A stretch of 64,000 bases of DNA from Bacteroidales bacterium (GTDB lineage Bacteria; Bacteroidota; Bacteroidia; Bacteroidales; UBA932), in NCBI GenBank assembly GCA_015060445.1, contig SUYL01000002.1, positions 62,001 through 126,000 on the forward strand, written 5' to 3'. Below are positions 9,501 through 15,868 of this stretch, piece after piece. Within the stretch, counting starts at the first letter, position 1. Each line of letters begins with the position of its first letter. The notes under the pieces are model-generated. The model saw only the letters and a list, made by a program, of their open reading frames with translations. It did no database searches and was not told the origin of the DNA. A program made the position numbers and the translations under genes.

Positions 9501-9984
9501 TTACAACGGTACCCAGTATTATTTGACATCAAGAGGCCAGTCAATGAGAACTCTACAGAGAGATGCAGTTACAGTAGAGGGTATCAATGCTGTAACAGGG
9601 GAACCTTTCACACAGACATATAGAAGAGGTGAGACTTACATGATAGGTGGTCTTAACCGTTCAGGTGAGTATATGATTCAGGAGTATTGGAACAATTACT
9701 CACAGAACTCATACAACTTTATACAGGATGTAAACTGGTTGAAGTTGCGCTCAATCAACCTTACTTACAACTTTGGCAACCTTATCAAAGGTCAGAAGTT
9801 TGTTAAAGGGCTTACAGCTACATTTACTGCAAACAACCTGTTTACATGGACAAATTACGAGGGAGGAATGGATCCTGAGGTTGCTGCTGTAGGTAATGCC
9901 GGCGGTTCAGGTTCTGTAGGTATTGATTATTGCGGTGTTCCTGTACAGAGGTCATACTCTTTTGGTGTAAATCTTACTTTCTAA
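6559..9984 (+). CDS. SusC/RagA family TonB-linked outer membrane protein with STN signalling domain
   Basis: 1141 aa. Order of domains: signal peptide (1-27, ends SYAQ), STN/secretin-like domain (about 35-100, VKQILDKVEKDYGVRFFYDE), carboxypeptidase-regulatory-like domain (about 118-195, VTGTVSDNSGEPVIGAYVLI), TonB plug (about 205-345, with GKIAGVNVTQGSGAAG and MSVLKGAAAAALYGSRAADG) and a long beta-barrel ending in the aromatic YSFGVNLTF. It imports a glycan or peptide ligand over the outer membrane using TonB energy. The STN domain is present only in SusC proteins that signal to a FecR/ECF pair, which is exactly the context here. The ligand cannot be deduced; no glycoside hydrolase or peptidase is encoded beside it. 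Confidence 0.97.
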   Translation: MKFNLLKTIGVIVLTLCLSVLCTESYAQDTGKIKITLDANNMSVKQILDKVEKDYGVRFFYDEKNLNVNDSKTLKLSNATLEEFVKALFNGKAEYTTSAGGVVTLRRTAVQADNAVRQVTGTVSDNSGEPVIGAYVLIQGTTDGTSTDADGKYQINAPANATLEFSLMGMKNVAVAVNGKAVIDVVMEEDSQILEDVVVTAMGIRKERKALGYSVTELKSEEILKNKQTNVVNSLAGKIAGVNVTQGSGAAGAGSAIIIRGGNSADESRDNQPLFVVDGIIYDNSSPNGGNSGSDGVTSSATTFSNRVMDINPEDIESMSVLKGAAAAALYGSRAADGVVLITTKRGTEDGTVKVNFSSKYSYSHVASTPEIQSEYGRGVYNMNGLLLLEGEMSSWGERIKGNVYDNVADFFQGSSVFDNSFSVAGGHKNGNYYLSASRYDQEGLIPGTGYDKTTFRFNGEQKYGKLTVGANVSYTVANTDKTLTSAGLYDGGGNGTMNAMYGWPRSENMSHYLNEDGTKYYMFPSLLPENQMENPYWIINKNRMTDKNERTTGAVTASYKFAEWLDLSYRMGVDSYTNDAYTYIAPEGNVSKVYQNGRLSKSTIKYNYLNTNLMLNFHKTWGDFDVAALVGTATENTEYETKVMWGHDFNVPGTISFENILKENREFSERVSQKRLVGTYGEIRASWKNMVYLTVTGRNDWTSTLPVNNRSYFYPSVSGSFVFTEVLPKNDILTFGKVRASWAEVGKDTDPYATNTSMWATQIVNGNFIGIGNYWEAGHRFLKPEKQRAWEVGAELKFFNGRLGIDYTYYQSETHNQIAAPRLAQSTGYIMFAMNSGSVKNKGMELMITGTPVETKNFGWDITLNMAGNRGTLGDFIDGINFMKVTDAQVGGVMSASIANGGAFLGLIGEKWVREKDENGKEIADGRYLVDPATGLYKLSGQDNVVANREPKFTGGLTNTFRWKDLSFSFLLDFRVGGDIYNGTQYYLTSRGQSMRTLQRDAVTVEGINAVTGEPFTQTYRRGETYMIGGLNRSGEYMIQEYWNNYSQNSYNFIQDVNWLKLRSINLTYNFGNLIKGQKFVKGLTATFTANNLFTWTNYEGGMDPEVAAVGNAGGSGSVGIDYCGVPVQRSYSFGVNLTF

Positions 9985-10003
9985 AATTTAAAGGATAACA
10001 GAG

Positions 10004-12100
10004 ATGAAAAAAATATTATCAATAGCGTTGTCGCTAATACTAATTTTGGGTCTCTCTTCTTGTGAGAACTGGTTGGATGTAAATACCAATCCAAACAGCC
10101 CTAACAGTGAGAGTGCAACTGTTGAACTCAGATTGCCATGGCTGCAGTACTATTATGCTTATGCATGGGGTGTGGCAAGTGTGAGGACAAACGGCATTAC
10201 ACAGATTATTACTGAAACAACCAATAACTTGGGCCAGTTTGACTACAATAACCATATTTCCAAACTTGCAAAATGGGATCCTCACCAGGATGTAAACCTT
10301 ACTCCATACCAGCATTGGTTTGTGGGTGCTGCATGTAATATTCCAGACCTTATAAACAAGGCACAGGAGATAGGCTCGCCTCATTATGAAGCAGCAGCAT
10401 TGGTGATCAAATCTATGGGTTTCATTATGATGTCAGACCTTTTCAGTGAAATTCCTTACACTTATGCACTGTCATCTGACGTATCTCCATCTCCAGATAA
10501 GGGAGAGGTTGTGTATGAAGGATGTCTTAAAGATCTCGACAGGGCAATTGAGTTGTTCTCACAGCCTCAGCCGGCAGGTGTCACACCTCTTTCACAAGGT
10601 GATACATGGTGTGGTGGAGATGCTTCAAAATGGTTGAAACTTTGCTATGGCCTTAAAGCCCGCTGGTTGGGTAACCTTTCAAAAACAGACCTATATGACC
10701 CTGAGGCTATTCTGGCAGCAATTGACAAATCGCTCCAGTCTGTTTCCGATAATGTAAAGATGACACATGCAAATGTAGACAAAGGCTCAGACAAGAATGT
10801 TTTGGCAGGTCATACATATGGTACAAGCATTATCTGGAGAAACGCAGCATATAATGCAACTGAGAGACTTAACAGATATTATGTGAACCTTTTGACCAAC
10901 TTCAAGGGTTCAGGTGTAGAGGATCCACGTGCAGACAAACTTTTGCCTCATATGATGACAAGAGTTACCCTTACCCCAGATGAGTACTGGATTGCTGAGT
11001 GCGAGTGGAGAAGAGATGAGGGTGTGAATATCCAGGGTGTTGATGAGGGATGGAAAGAGAACAGGTTGGCAGGAGGTGCTCCTAATATCAGGGACCTTTT
11101 CACATATGCAAGCAAGGATGTTACCCTCTCTTATGCCAAGGCGGATATAGAGACATATTATGTATCGGTAGATGCTTTTATTGCAGCAGTAAAGAAATAT
11201 TATGGCGGTTTTGCGGATGCTGAAAGAGATGCAAAAATTACAGTTACTGACAATACAGTTGATGTGACTTACCGTACAGGTATGATGTATTGCGAGGAGG
11301 CAAACCCTATTTATGTAGAGGATATCAAGTATGTAAACCACGCTGCAGATAATGTAGCGGATGCATTTGGTCTTTCGGCTACAGATATGAGCTGCTACTA
11401 TTCAAAATCTGATGCATGGACCCGTGATATGGGTTATGTTCAGGGAACAGGTACTTTCTATGCAAGACCAGATTCAGACACTTATCTCCTTACATACCCT
11501 GAGATGTGTTTCCTTAAGGCTGAGGTATTGTTCAGGAAAGGAGACAAAGGCGGTGCATATGATGCCTACATTAAAGGTATCAGAGCTCACTTTGAGATGA
11601 TGAATGTAAAATTGAACCAGTGGATGGGTCTTGGTTGCGGTACCACAGAATTGGGCTTTGATGTTTCTATGGCATATGCTCCTATGGCGCAGGATGATAT
11701 TGAGGCATATATGAAGAGCAAGGCTGTGAAACAGTCTGCAGGCGAGTTGACAATGTCTGATATCATGATGCAGAAACTCATTGCCATGGGTTATGATTAC
11801 CAGAACTGGAACGATATGCGCAGATTTAACTACTACGCTGGCAATATCAACGATTATGGAGTAATCTACACTGAGATGAATGCGCCTGTTTACAGGACCG
11901 GTACAAACTCAACATTCTCTACAGATGACAAGAGTGACAGGTTCTATGTAAGACGTTTCATGCAGTGTTACTATGAGACTGACTTCAATACAGTTGAGAC
12001 AGAGAAACTTTGTCTTGAAATGTACGGACAGTATGGAATAACAGGATTGTATGATCCTAATATCTTCTCAATCCCTGTGTGGTGGGACTGGACTAAATAA
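10004..12100 (+). CDS. SusD/RagB-like outer membrane lipoprotein
   Basis: 698 aa with a lipoprotein signal (LILGLSSCENW). The mature protein has the SusD-like hallmarks: ENWLDVNTNPNSP near the N terminus, TPR-type helices, and a C-terminal region with GYDYQNWNDMRRFNYY. It resembles the SusD-like_2 branch. It acts as the lid and ligand-binding partner of the preceding SusC. It is long for a SusD (usually 500-600 aa). Distance to susC is 19 bp, so the two are co-transcribed; a perfect terminator hairpin closes the operon. Confidence 0.95.
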   Translation: MKKILSIALSLILILGLSSCENWLDVNTNPNSPNSESATVELRLPWLQYYYAYAWGVASVRTNGITQIITETTNNLGQFDYNNHISKLAKWDPHQDVNLTPYQHWFVGAACNIPDLINKAQEIGSPHYEAAALVIKSMGFIMMSDLFSEIPYTYALSSDVSPSPDKGEVVYEGCLKDLDRAIELFSQPQPAGVTPLSQGDTWCGGDASKWLKLCYGLKARWLGNLSKTDLYDPEAILAAIDKSLQSVSDNVKMTHANVDKGSDKNVLAGHTYGTSIIWRNAAYNATERLNRYYVNLLTNFKGSGVEDPRADKLLPHMMTRVTLTPDEYWIAECEWRRDEGVNIQGVDEGWKENRLAGGAPNIRDLFTYASKDVTLSYAKADIETYYVSVDAFIAAVKKYYGGFADAERDAKITVTDNTVDVTYRTGMMYCEEANPIYVEDIKYVNHAADNVADAFGLSATDMSCYYSKSDAWTRDMGYVQGTGTFYARPDSDTYLLTYPEMCFLKAEVLFRKGDKGGAYDAYIKGIRAHFEMMNVKLNQWMGLGCGTTELGFDVSMAYAPMAQDDIEAYMKSKAVKQSAGELTMSDIMMQKLIAMGYDYQNWNDMRRFNYYAGNINDYGVIYTEMNAPVYRTGTNSTFSTDDKSDRFYVRRFMQCYYETDFNTVETEKLCLEMYGQYGITGLYDPNIFSIPVWWDWTK

Positions 12101-12129
12101 TTTAGGTTAACAAGTGTTGATGGAGTGGG

Positions 12130-12162
12130 ACCGGGCTGGAAAATTTTCCAGCCCGGTTTTTG
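12130..12162 (+). terminator. Terminator of the susC/susD operon
   Basis: Perfect 14-bp inverted repeat ACCGGGCTGGAAAA / TTTTCCAGCCCGGT followed by TTTT and a further T-rich stretch. Confidence 0.92.
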
Positions 12163-12575
12163 TTATAGATAAGTATAGCCATTATCCCTGTAATTTATGG
12201 GCAGTTCATTTATATAGTCTCACAGGTAATGGTGATTGTACAAAAACCAAGAATATAATTCAGTTTATTTTGAACTTTTCTCCATAACGCTAGTTACATA
12301 AGTGAAATAGTTTTTTACCTGACGACAAACCGAGTGCAGAACTGTGCTTGCACGAGTTGTGCCGAGGTGCGAAGGAAGGATAAATGAAATTTAAACTTAG
12401 GTTAAGTCGGGCAGGCCCTGCAGCCAAAGGATGAGGTTGCGGAGCTTGTTTTTTGTGGTTTGCGGTGAGAGGAGGTGTCTGATACGTTGAAGGTTGTGTT
12501 TGCAGATAGCGTGAGTTTGCAGAAGGAGTTGAGGGCTGTGTGGCCGTGAAATAATTTTTTGGAGGGGTTTCCGCC
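12163..12575. other. Non-coding gap before the RAYT island
   Basis: About 410 bp without a credible gene. The ORFs called on both strands here (for example 12290..12577 minus and 12397..12915 minus) are rich in Pro/Ser/His and have no family features. The stretch around 12318-12420 contains short imperfect inverted repeats such as GTGCTTGCACGAG and differs in texture from its neighbours; it could be a decayed repeat, but I cannot identify it. Confidence 0.5.
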
Positions 12576-12714
12576 AAGACGATGGCACGCTAAATCTTGT
12601 CTGGGGGTATATGTAGGCGGGGATGAGCGTGCCACTCGTGTGATTTCTTAGCGGGTGGCACGGGAAAGGTGGCTTGAGGGGGCGTACAGACGGGGTTGGG
12701 CGTGCCGTTGTCAT
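12576..12714. repeat. REP-like nested palindrome block, left copy
   Basis: About 139 bp. Outer imperfect arms GACGATGGCACGC and GCGTGCCGTTGTC (11 of 13 bases complementary) enclose an inner 33-nt hairpin at 12629-12661 with arms GTGCCACTCG and CGGGTGGCAC. The same architecture occurs in the same orientation at 13795-13932, on the other side of the RAYT gene. The first 16 bases (AAGACGATGGCACGCT) are identical in both copies. Confidence 0.85.
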
Positions 12715-12870
12715 GGCAAGAGGATGGGAGAGCAGGTGGCAAGCGTTAAGAAAATGTTTGTATATCAACAAATTATTTGCAATCTTTGTAGAGACTTCAT
12801 GTGTCCGCCTATATGGCCTGGGTGGAATTGGAGGGAAGGATTTGTATAGGCCAGACATTTCTTTTTTGCG

Positions 12871-13758
12871 GTGGAAAAGATTTTTTTCAATGGGGGAGAT
12901 GAGGCGTTTTATCACGTATGTACTGATGGTGCCTTGTTAGACTGGATGTTCCAGGATGATCGTGATTTTATAGCGGGTGTAAACCGTTCTGGCATTTGCA
13001 CTTTTTTGTCGGGAGCCATACAGGTGTCGTTTATGCTTATGGATAATCATGTCCATTTTGTCCTCAGAGGAACCATGCCTTCCTGTAAGGAATACATTAC
13101 CAAGTTTAAAAATCTCACAGGCAAGTATATTTCTTCCCGATATGGTGTTACCGGGCATATACATGCCTTGCCTACCCAAATCATCAGAATTGATACTCCC
13201 GACAGGTTGTTGGCAACATTGGCTTATCTCGACAGAAATCCGATTGTGGCAGGATGGCACAGGATGCCTGATGAGTACCCATGGGGTGTGTCCAGATTCC
13301 TCTTTAGAACGCAGGAGGATGCAGGGCAATACCGTAGGTTAGATACTTTTCCCAAACGTGAACAGTGGATGTTGTTGGGCACACACCATCAGTTGCCGCA
13401 GGATTGGCTGGTTGACGGCAACGGAATGCTCAACCCACGATGTTTTGTGGATATTCAATTTTTGGAGAGGCTTTACAGGACGCCTGCAAGGTATCTTTAT
13501 TTTCTTTCAAAGAAACTTGAGGGGGAGATGGACAATTATTTTTCATTTGGCTCTCGTACTTTTCTGCCTGATAAGGAGTTGAGGGTAATTGTCTGCAAAC
13601 TTGCCCTTCAGCTTTTTGGAGAATCTGATTTGAGGATGCTCACCGCGAATTCAAGGCTGAAGCTTGCCCGCAAGTTGAGGTATGAGTATGCTTCTTCGGT
13701 TAAACAAATTTCCAGAATGCTCCACATGGATCCGGAGATTCTAAAGGGGTTTGTCTAG
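12871..13758 (+). CDS. REP-associated tyrosine transposase (RAYT, IS200/Y1_Tnp-like)
   Basis: 295 aa reading from GTG at 12871; an in-frame stop at 12847 limits the start to this region and no ATG is nearby. The Y1 transposase/relaxase fold is shown by the HUH motif in MLMDNHVHFVL, a downstream candidate catalytic tyrosine in LTGKYISSRYG, and the RAYT-typical YLDRNPIVAGW...YPWGVSRF. The C-terminal third (ARKLRYEYASSVKQISRML) looks like the HTH part found in Bacteroidetes RAYTs. Such proteins are single-copy domesticated relatives of IS200/IS605 transposases that cut and move REP palindromes. Here palindromic blocks flank the gene on both sides, which strongly supports the assignment. Reading frame is intact. 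Confidence 0.9.
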   Translation: MEKIFFNGGDEAFYHVCTDGALLDWMFQDDRDFIAGVNRSGICTFLSGAIQVSFMLMDNHVHFVLRGTMPSCKEYITKFKNLTGKYISSRYGVTGHIHALPTQIIRIDTPDRLLATLAYLDRNPIVAGWHRMPDEYPWGVSRFLFRTQEDAGQYRRLDTFPKREQWMLLGTHHQLPQDWLVDGNGMLNPRCFVDIQFLERLYRTPARYLYFLSKKLEGEMDNYFSFGSRTFLPDKELRVIVCKLALQLFGESDLRMLTANSRLKLARKLRYEYASSVKQISRMLHMDPEILKGFV

Positions 13759-13794
13759 GTTGCCGTTCTGCTGTTCCGCCGTACCGCTACCGCT

Positions 13795-13932
13795 AAGACG
13801 ATGGCACGCTTAAAGTATCTTAAGGATGCTTGTGGCGTGGATTTTATGTGCCATTCGTAAGGTTTCTCTACGGGTGGCACGGTGAGTATTGGCTGGAGTG
13901 GGGTGTGGAGGGGATTGGGTGTGCCGTCATCT
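13795..13932. repeat. REP-like nested palindrome block, right copy
   Basis: 138 bp in the same orientation as the left copy. It opens with AAGACGATGGCACGCT (identical 16 bp), contains an inner 33-nt hairpin at 13848-13880 (arms GTGCCATTCG and CGGGTGGCAC, 26 of 33 bases identical to the left hairpin), and closes with GTGTGCCGTCATC, complementary to the opening arm at 10 of 13 bases. Confidence 0.85.
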
Positions 13933-13940
13933 TGGGGGCG

Positions 13941-14027
13941 GGGGGATTGGGGCTTCGCCATTCCCCATACCGCTGTTGCGGGGGGATTTGGCCTCCGGCA
14001 TTCCCCACCCTCCTCGCCGGAGGGGCC
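13941..14027. repeat. Tandem GC-rich hairpins, 40-bp period
   Basis: Two direct repeats exactly 40 bp apart (starts 13941 and 13981), each a hairpin: GGGGATTGG-GGCTTCG-CCATTCCCC and GGGGATTTG-GCCTCCG-GCATTCCCC. The second can alternatively pair GGCCTCCGGC (13990-13999) with GCCGGAGGGGCC (14016-14027), so the two folds exclude each other. ORFs called across this stretch are low-complexity and not credible. Confidence 0.7.
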
Positions 14028-14139
14028 CTTGCAACAATTGGAAAAAACTCACAGAGCGCCTGGCGGCACTCTGTTTTTTTGTACACCGTCCATCCCTTAT
14101 GCAAGCTTGCTTGCAACGGTCTGTCCGGGTACAAAAAAA

Positions 14140-14169
14140 AGCCCTCAAGCGTTGATTGAGAGCTTTTTT
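14140..14169. terminator. Bidirectional terminator behind tRNA-Ser
   Basis: Hairpin built from AGCCCTCAA and TTGAGAGCT with T-runs on both sides (TTTTTT on the plus strand, TTTTTTTT on the minus strand). On the minus strand it lies just beyond the 3' end of tRNA-Ser and would end that transcript. Confidence 0.75.
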
Positions 14170-14178
14170 CCGTTGTTG

Positions 14179-14265
14179 CGGTGAGAGGGGGATTCGAACC
14201 CCCGGTACGGTTACCCGTACGTCAGTTTAGCAAACTGGTGGTTTCAGCCACTCACCCATCTCACC
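14179..14265 (-). tRNA. tRNA-Ser (anticodon GCT)
   Basis: 87 nt. Acceptor arms GGTGAGA / TCTCACC with discriminator G, anticodon loop TTGCTAA giving GCT, a long variable arm with stem GTACGG/CCGTAC as in class II tRNAs, and T-arm GGGGGTTCGAATCCCCC. No CCA is encoded (next bases CAA). The outer pair of the anticodon stem is a C-A mismatch. Confidence 0.95.
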
Positions 14266-14309
14266 TTTCCGCCCAATGGGTATTTGTTTGCACAAACGTT
14301 TTGGGACTG

Positions 14310-14340
14310 CAAATATAGGTTAAATCTTTGTATTTGCAAA
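14310..14340 (-). promoter_or_regulatory. Promoter of tRNA-Ser
   Basis: Minus-strand TATATTTG (14310-14317) with TTTG (14337-14340) about 19 bp upstream, matching the Bacteroidetes -7/-33 consensus. The element lies 45 bp before the tRNA 5' end. Confidence 0.75.
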
Positions 14341-14435
14341 TTTTATTTATGGTGCTATAATAAATATGCCCGGGTTATGCGGTTATGTCCGGATGGAATA
14401 TTTTGCAAACTCGGGCAATATTTTCAGGTAGACAG

Positions 14436-15392
14436 TTATTTTGCTATCTCTTCACGCATCAGGGTGTCGGCCTGGATGTTTTTCATTTTGTAGTAGTCCA
14501 TTACCCCCAGGTTGCCGGTGCGGAATGCCTCTGCCATTGCAAGAGGAATCTCGGTTTCTGCCTCAATAACTTTGGCGCGGGCCTCCTGAGCCTTGGCCTT
14601 CATCTCCTGCTCAAGGGCAACTGCCATTGCGCGGCGCTCTTCTGCGCGTGCCTGAGCAATATTCTTGTCTGCGTTTGCCTGGTCTATCTGAAGCACTGCA
14701 CCAATATTCTTTCCTATGTCAATGTCTGCAATGTCAATTGAGAGGATCTCAAATGCAGTTCCTGCATCAAGTCCTTTGGAAAGTACCAGCTTTGAGATTG
14801 AATCGGGGTTTTCAAGAACTGATTTGTGGCTCTCTGCAGAACCTATTGACGAAACTATACCCTCGCCTACGCGGGCAAGTACTGTCTCTTCTCCTGCACC
14901 TCCAACCAATTGTTTGATGTTTGCCCTTACGGTTACCCTTGCTTTAGCAATTAACTGTATACCGTCTTTAGCAACTGCAGTTACAGGGGGTGTGTTAATA
15001 ACTTTAGGGTTTACACTCATCTGTACAGCCTGGAAAACATCCCTTCCCGCAAGGTCAATGGCAGCGGCCATATTGAAGTTGAGGGTGATGTTTGCCTTGT
15101 CGGCAGAAATGAGTGCATTCACAACATTTGGTACGTTTCCTTTTGCAAGGTAGTGTGCCTCAAGTTCGTTGGCTTCCAGTTTGAGTCCTGCTTTGGTCCC
15201 TGTAATCATTGCCATTACAATGGTTCCTGGAGGTACTTTTCTCCAGCGCATAAGAACCAATTGTACAAGGGAGATCTTTACTCCCGATATCAATGCCTGA
15301 AACCATAGCGTTACAGGGAAGAACCATAGGAAAATCATCAGTGCAACCAATGAGATTCCTATCCAGATAAGCATAGCAATTGTATTTTCCAT
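14436..15392 (-). CDS. floA: Flotillin-like protein FloA (UPF0365 family)
   Basis: 318 aa. An N-terminal membrane anchor (about residues 5-45, [23 protein letters not shown]) is followed by the SPFH/flotillin-type domain and a long Ala/Glu-rich coiled coil (about 230-290, [28 protein letters not shown]). Length and sequence match the UPF0365 family (B. subtilis FloA/YqfA), which forms membrane microdomain scaffolds. It lies 10 bp downstream of an NfeD gene, the constant partner of this family in bacteria, and the two are certainly one transcription unit. Confidence 0.93.
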   Translation of the reverse strand: MENTIAMLIWIGISLVALMIFLWFFPVTLWFQALISGVKISLVQLVLMRWRKVPPGTIVMAMITGTKAGLKLEANELEAHYLAKGNVPNVVNALISADKANITLNFNMAAAIDLAGRDVFQAVQMSVNPKVINTPPVTAVAKDGIQLIAKARVTVRANIKQLVGGAGEETVLARVGEGIVSSIGSAESHKSVLENPDSISKLVLSKGLDAGTAFEILSIDIADIDIGKNIGAVLQIDQANADKNIAQARAEERRAMAVALEQEMKAKAQEARAKVIEAETEIPLAMAEAFRTGNLGVMDYYKMKNIQADTLMREEIAK

Positions 15393-15402
15393 ATTATTTG
15401 TT

Positions 15403-15867
15403 TTATATAGTTTTTACATAAATTTTGTTCTCTTCAATTTCAGATACTTCCACGGCTGTTCCCGCTTCAATTATTGTGTCTCTGGTAAATGCCTCAAGAA
15501 TCTCTTTGCCTATCTGCACTTTCCCTCCGGGAGCCAGACGGGATACGGTAACCCCCTTTTCGCCTGCAACCACCCCTTTCAGCTGGGGGGCAACATCTAC
15601 TTTGGAGTCAATATTTGTACTGAGACTCAGTTTTTTCCATGTTTTTGACCTTAGCATAAGGAGTGTGGTTACCACTACCAGCACAATATTTACGGCTATT
15701 GCAATTACTCCGGCTGTTGTACTTATGTATGAGAATGCTACCCAGCACGATCCAACCAGCGAGGCAATTCCGAGGATACCTGCAATGCCGAATCCCGGGA
15801 TTATAATCAGTTCTGCCCCCAAAAGCAGCAGACCTGCAATTATGAGTGTAATTACGAGCAGTGTCAT
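15403..15867 (-). CDS. NfeD family membrane protein
   Basis: 154 aa. Two or three membrane segments occupy residues 1-75 ([39 protein letters not shown]), followed by a C-terminal OB-fold-like NfeD domain (about 90-154, [24 protein letters not shown]...[16 protein letters not shown]). This is the short NfeD form without the serine protease domain. NfeD proteins act with SPFH proteins such as the adjacent FloA. One base separates it from the upstream SPOR gene's stop, so all three minus-strand genes are likely co-transcribed. Confidence 0.92.
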   Translation of the reverse strand: MTLLVITLIIAGLLLLGAELIIIPGFGIAGILGIASLVGSCWVAFSYISTTAGVIAIAVNIVLVVVTTLLMLRSKTWKKLSLSTNIDSKVDVAPQLKGVVAGEKGVTVSRLAPGGKVQIGKEILEAFTRDTIIEAGTAVEVSEIEENKIYVKTI

Positions 15868-15868
15868 A

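Noticed and set aside
12397-12915. 172-aa minus-strand ORF over the left REP block
   Set aside because: Pro/His/Ser-rich translation of palindromic DNA, overlaps the RAYT gene start, no recognisable domain.
13941-14020. CRISPR-like repeat with 40-bp period
   Set aside because: Only two copies, repeats extend through the would-be spacer, no cas genes; hairpin repeat is the better reading.
13830-14184. Several overlapping ORFs between RAYT and tRNA-Ser
   Set aside because: They are translations of hairpin repeats in many frames and even run into the tRNA; none shows protein-like composition.
14179-14265. tRNA-Ser as attachment site of an integrated element
   Set aside because: No integrase gene is present and I found no second copy of the tRNA 3' end in the window.
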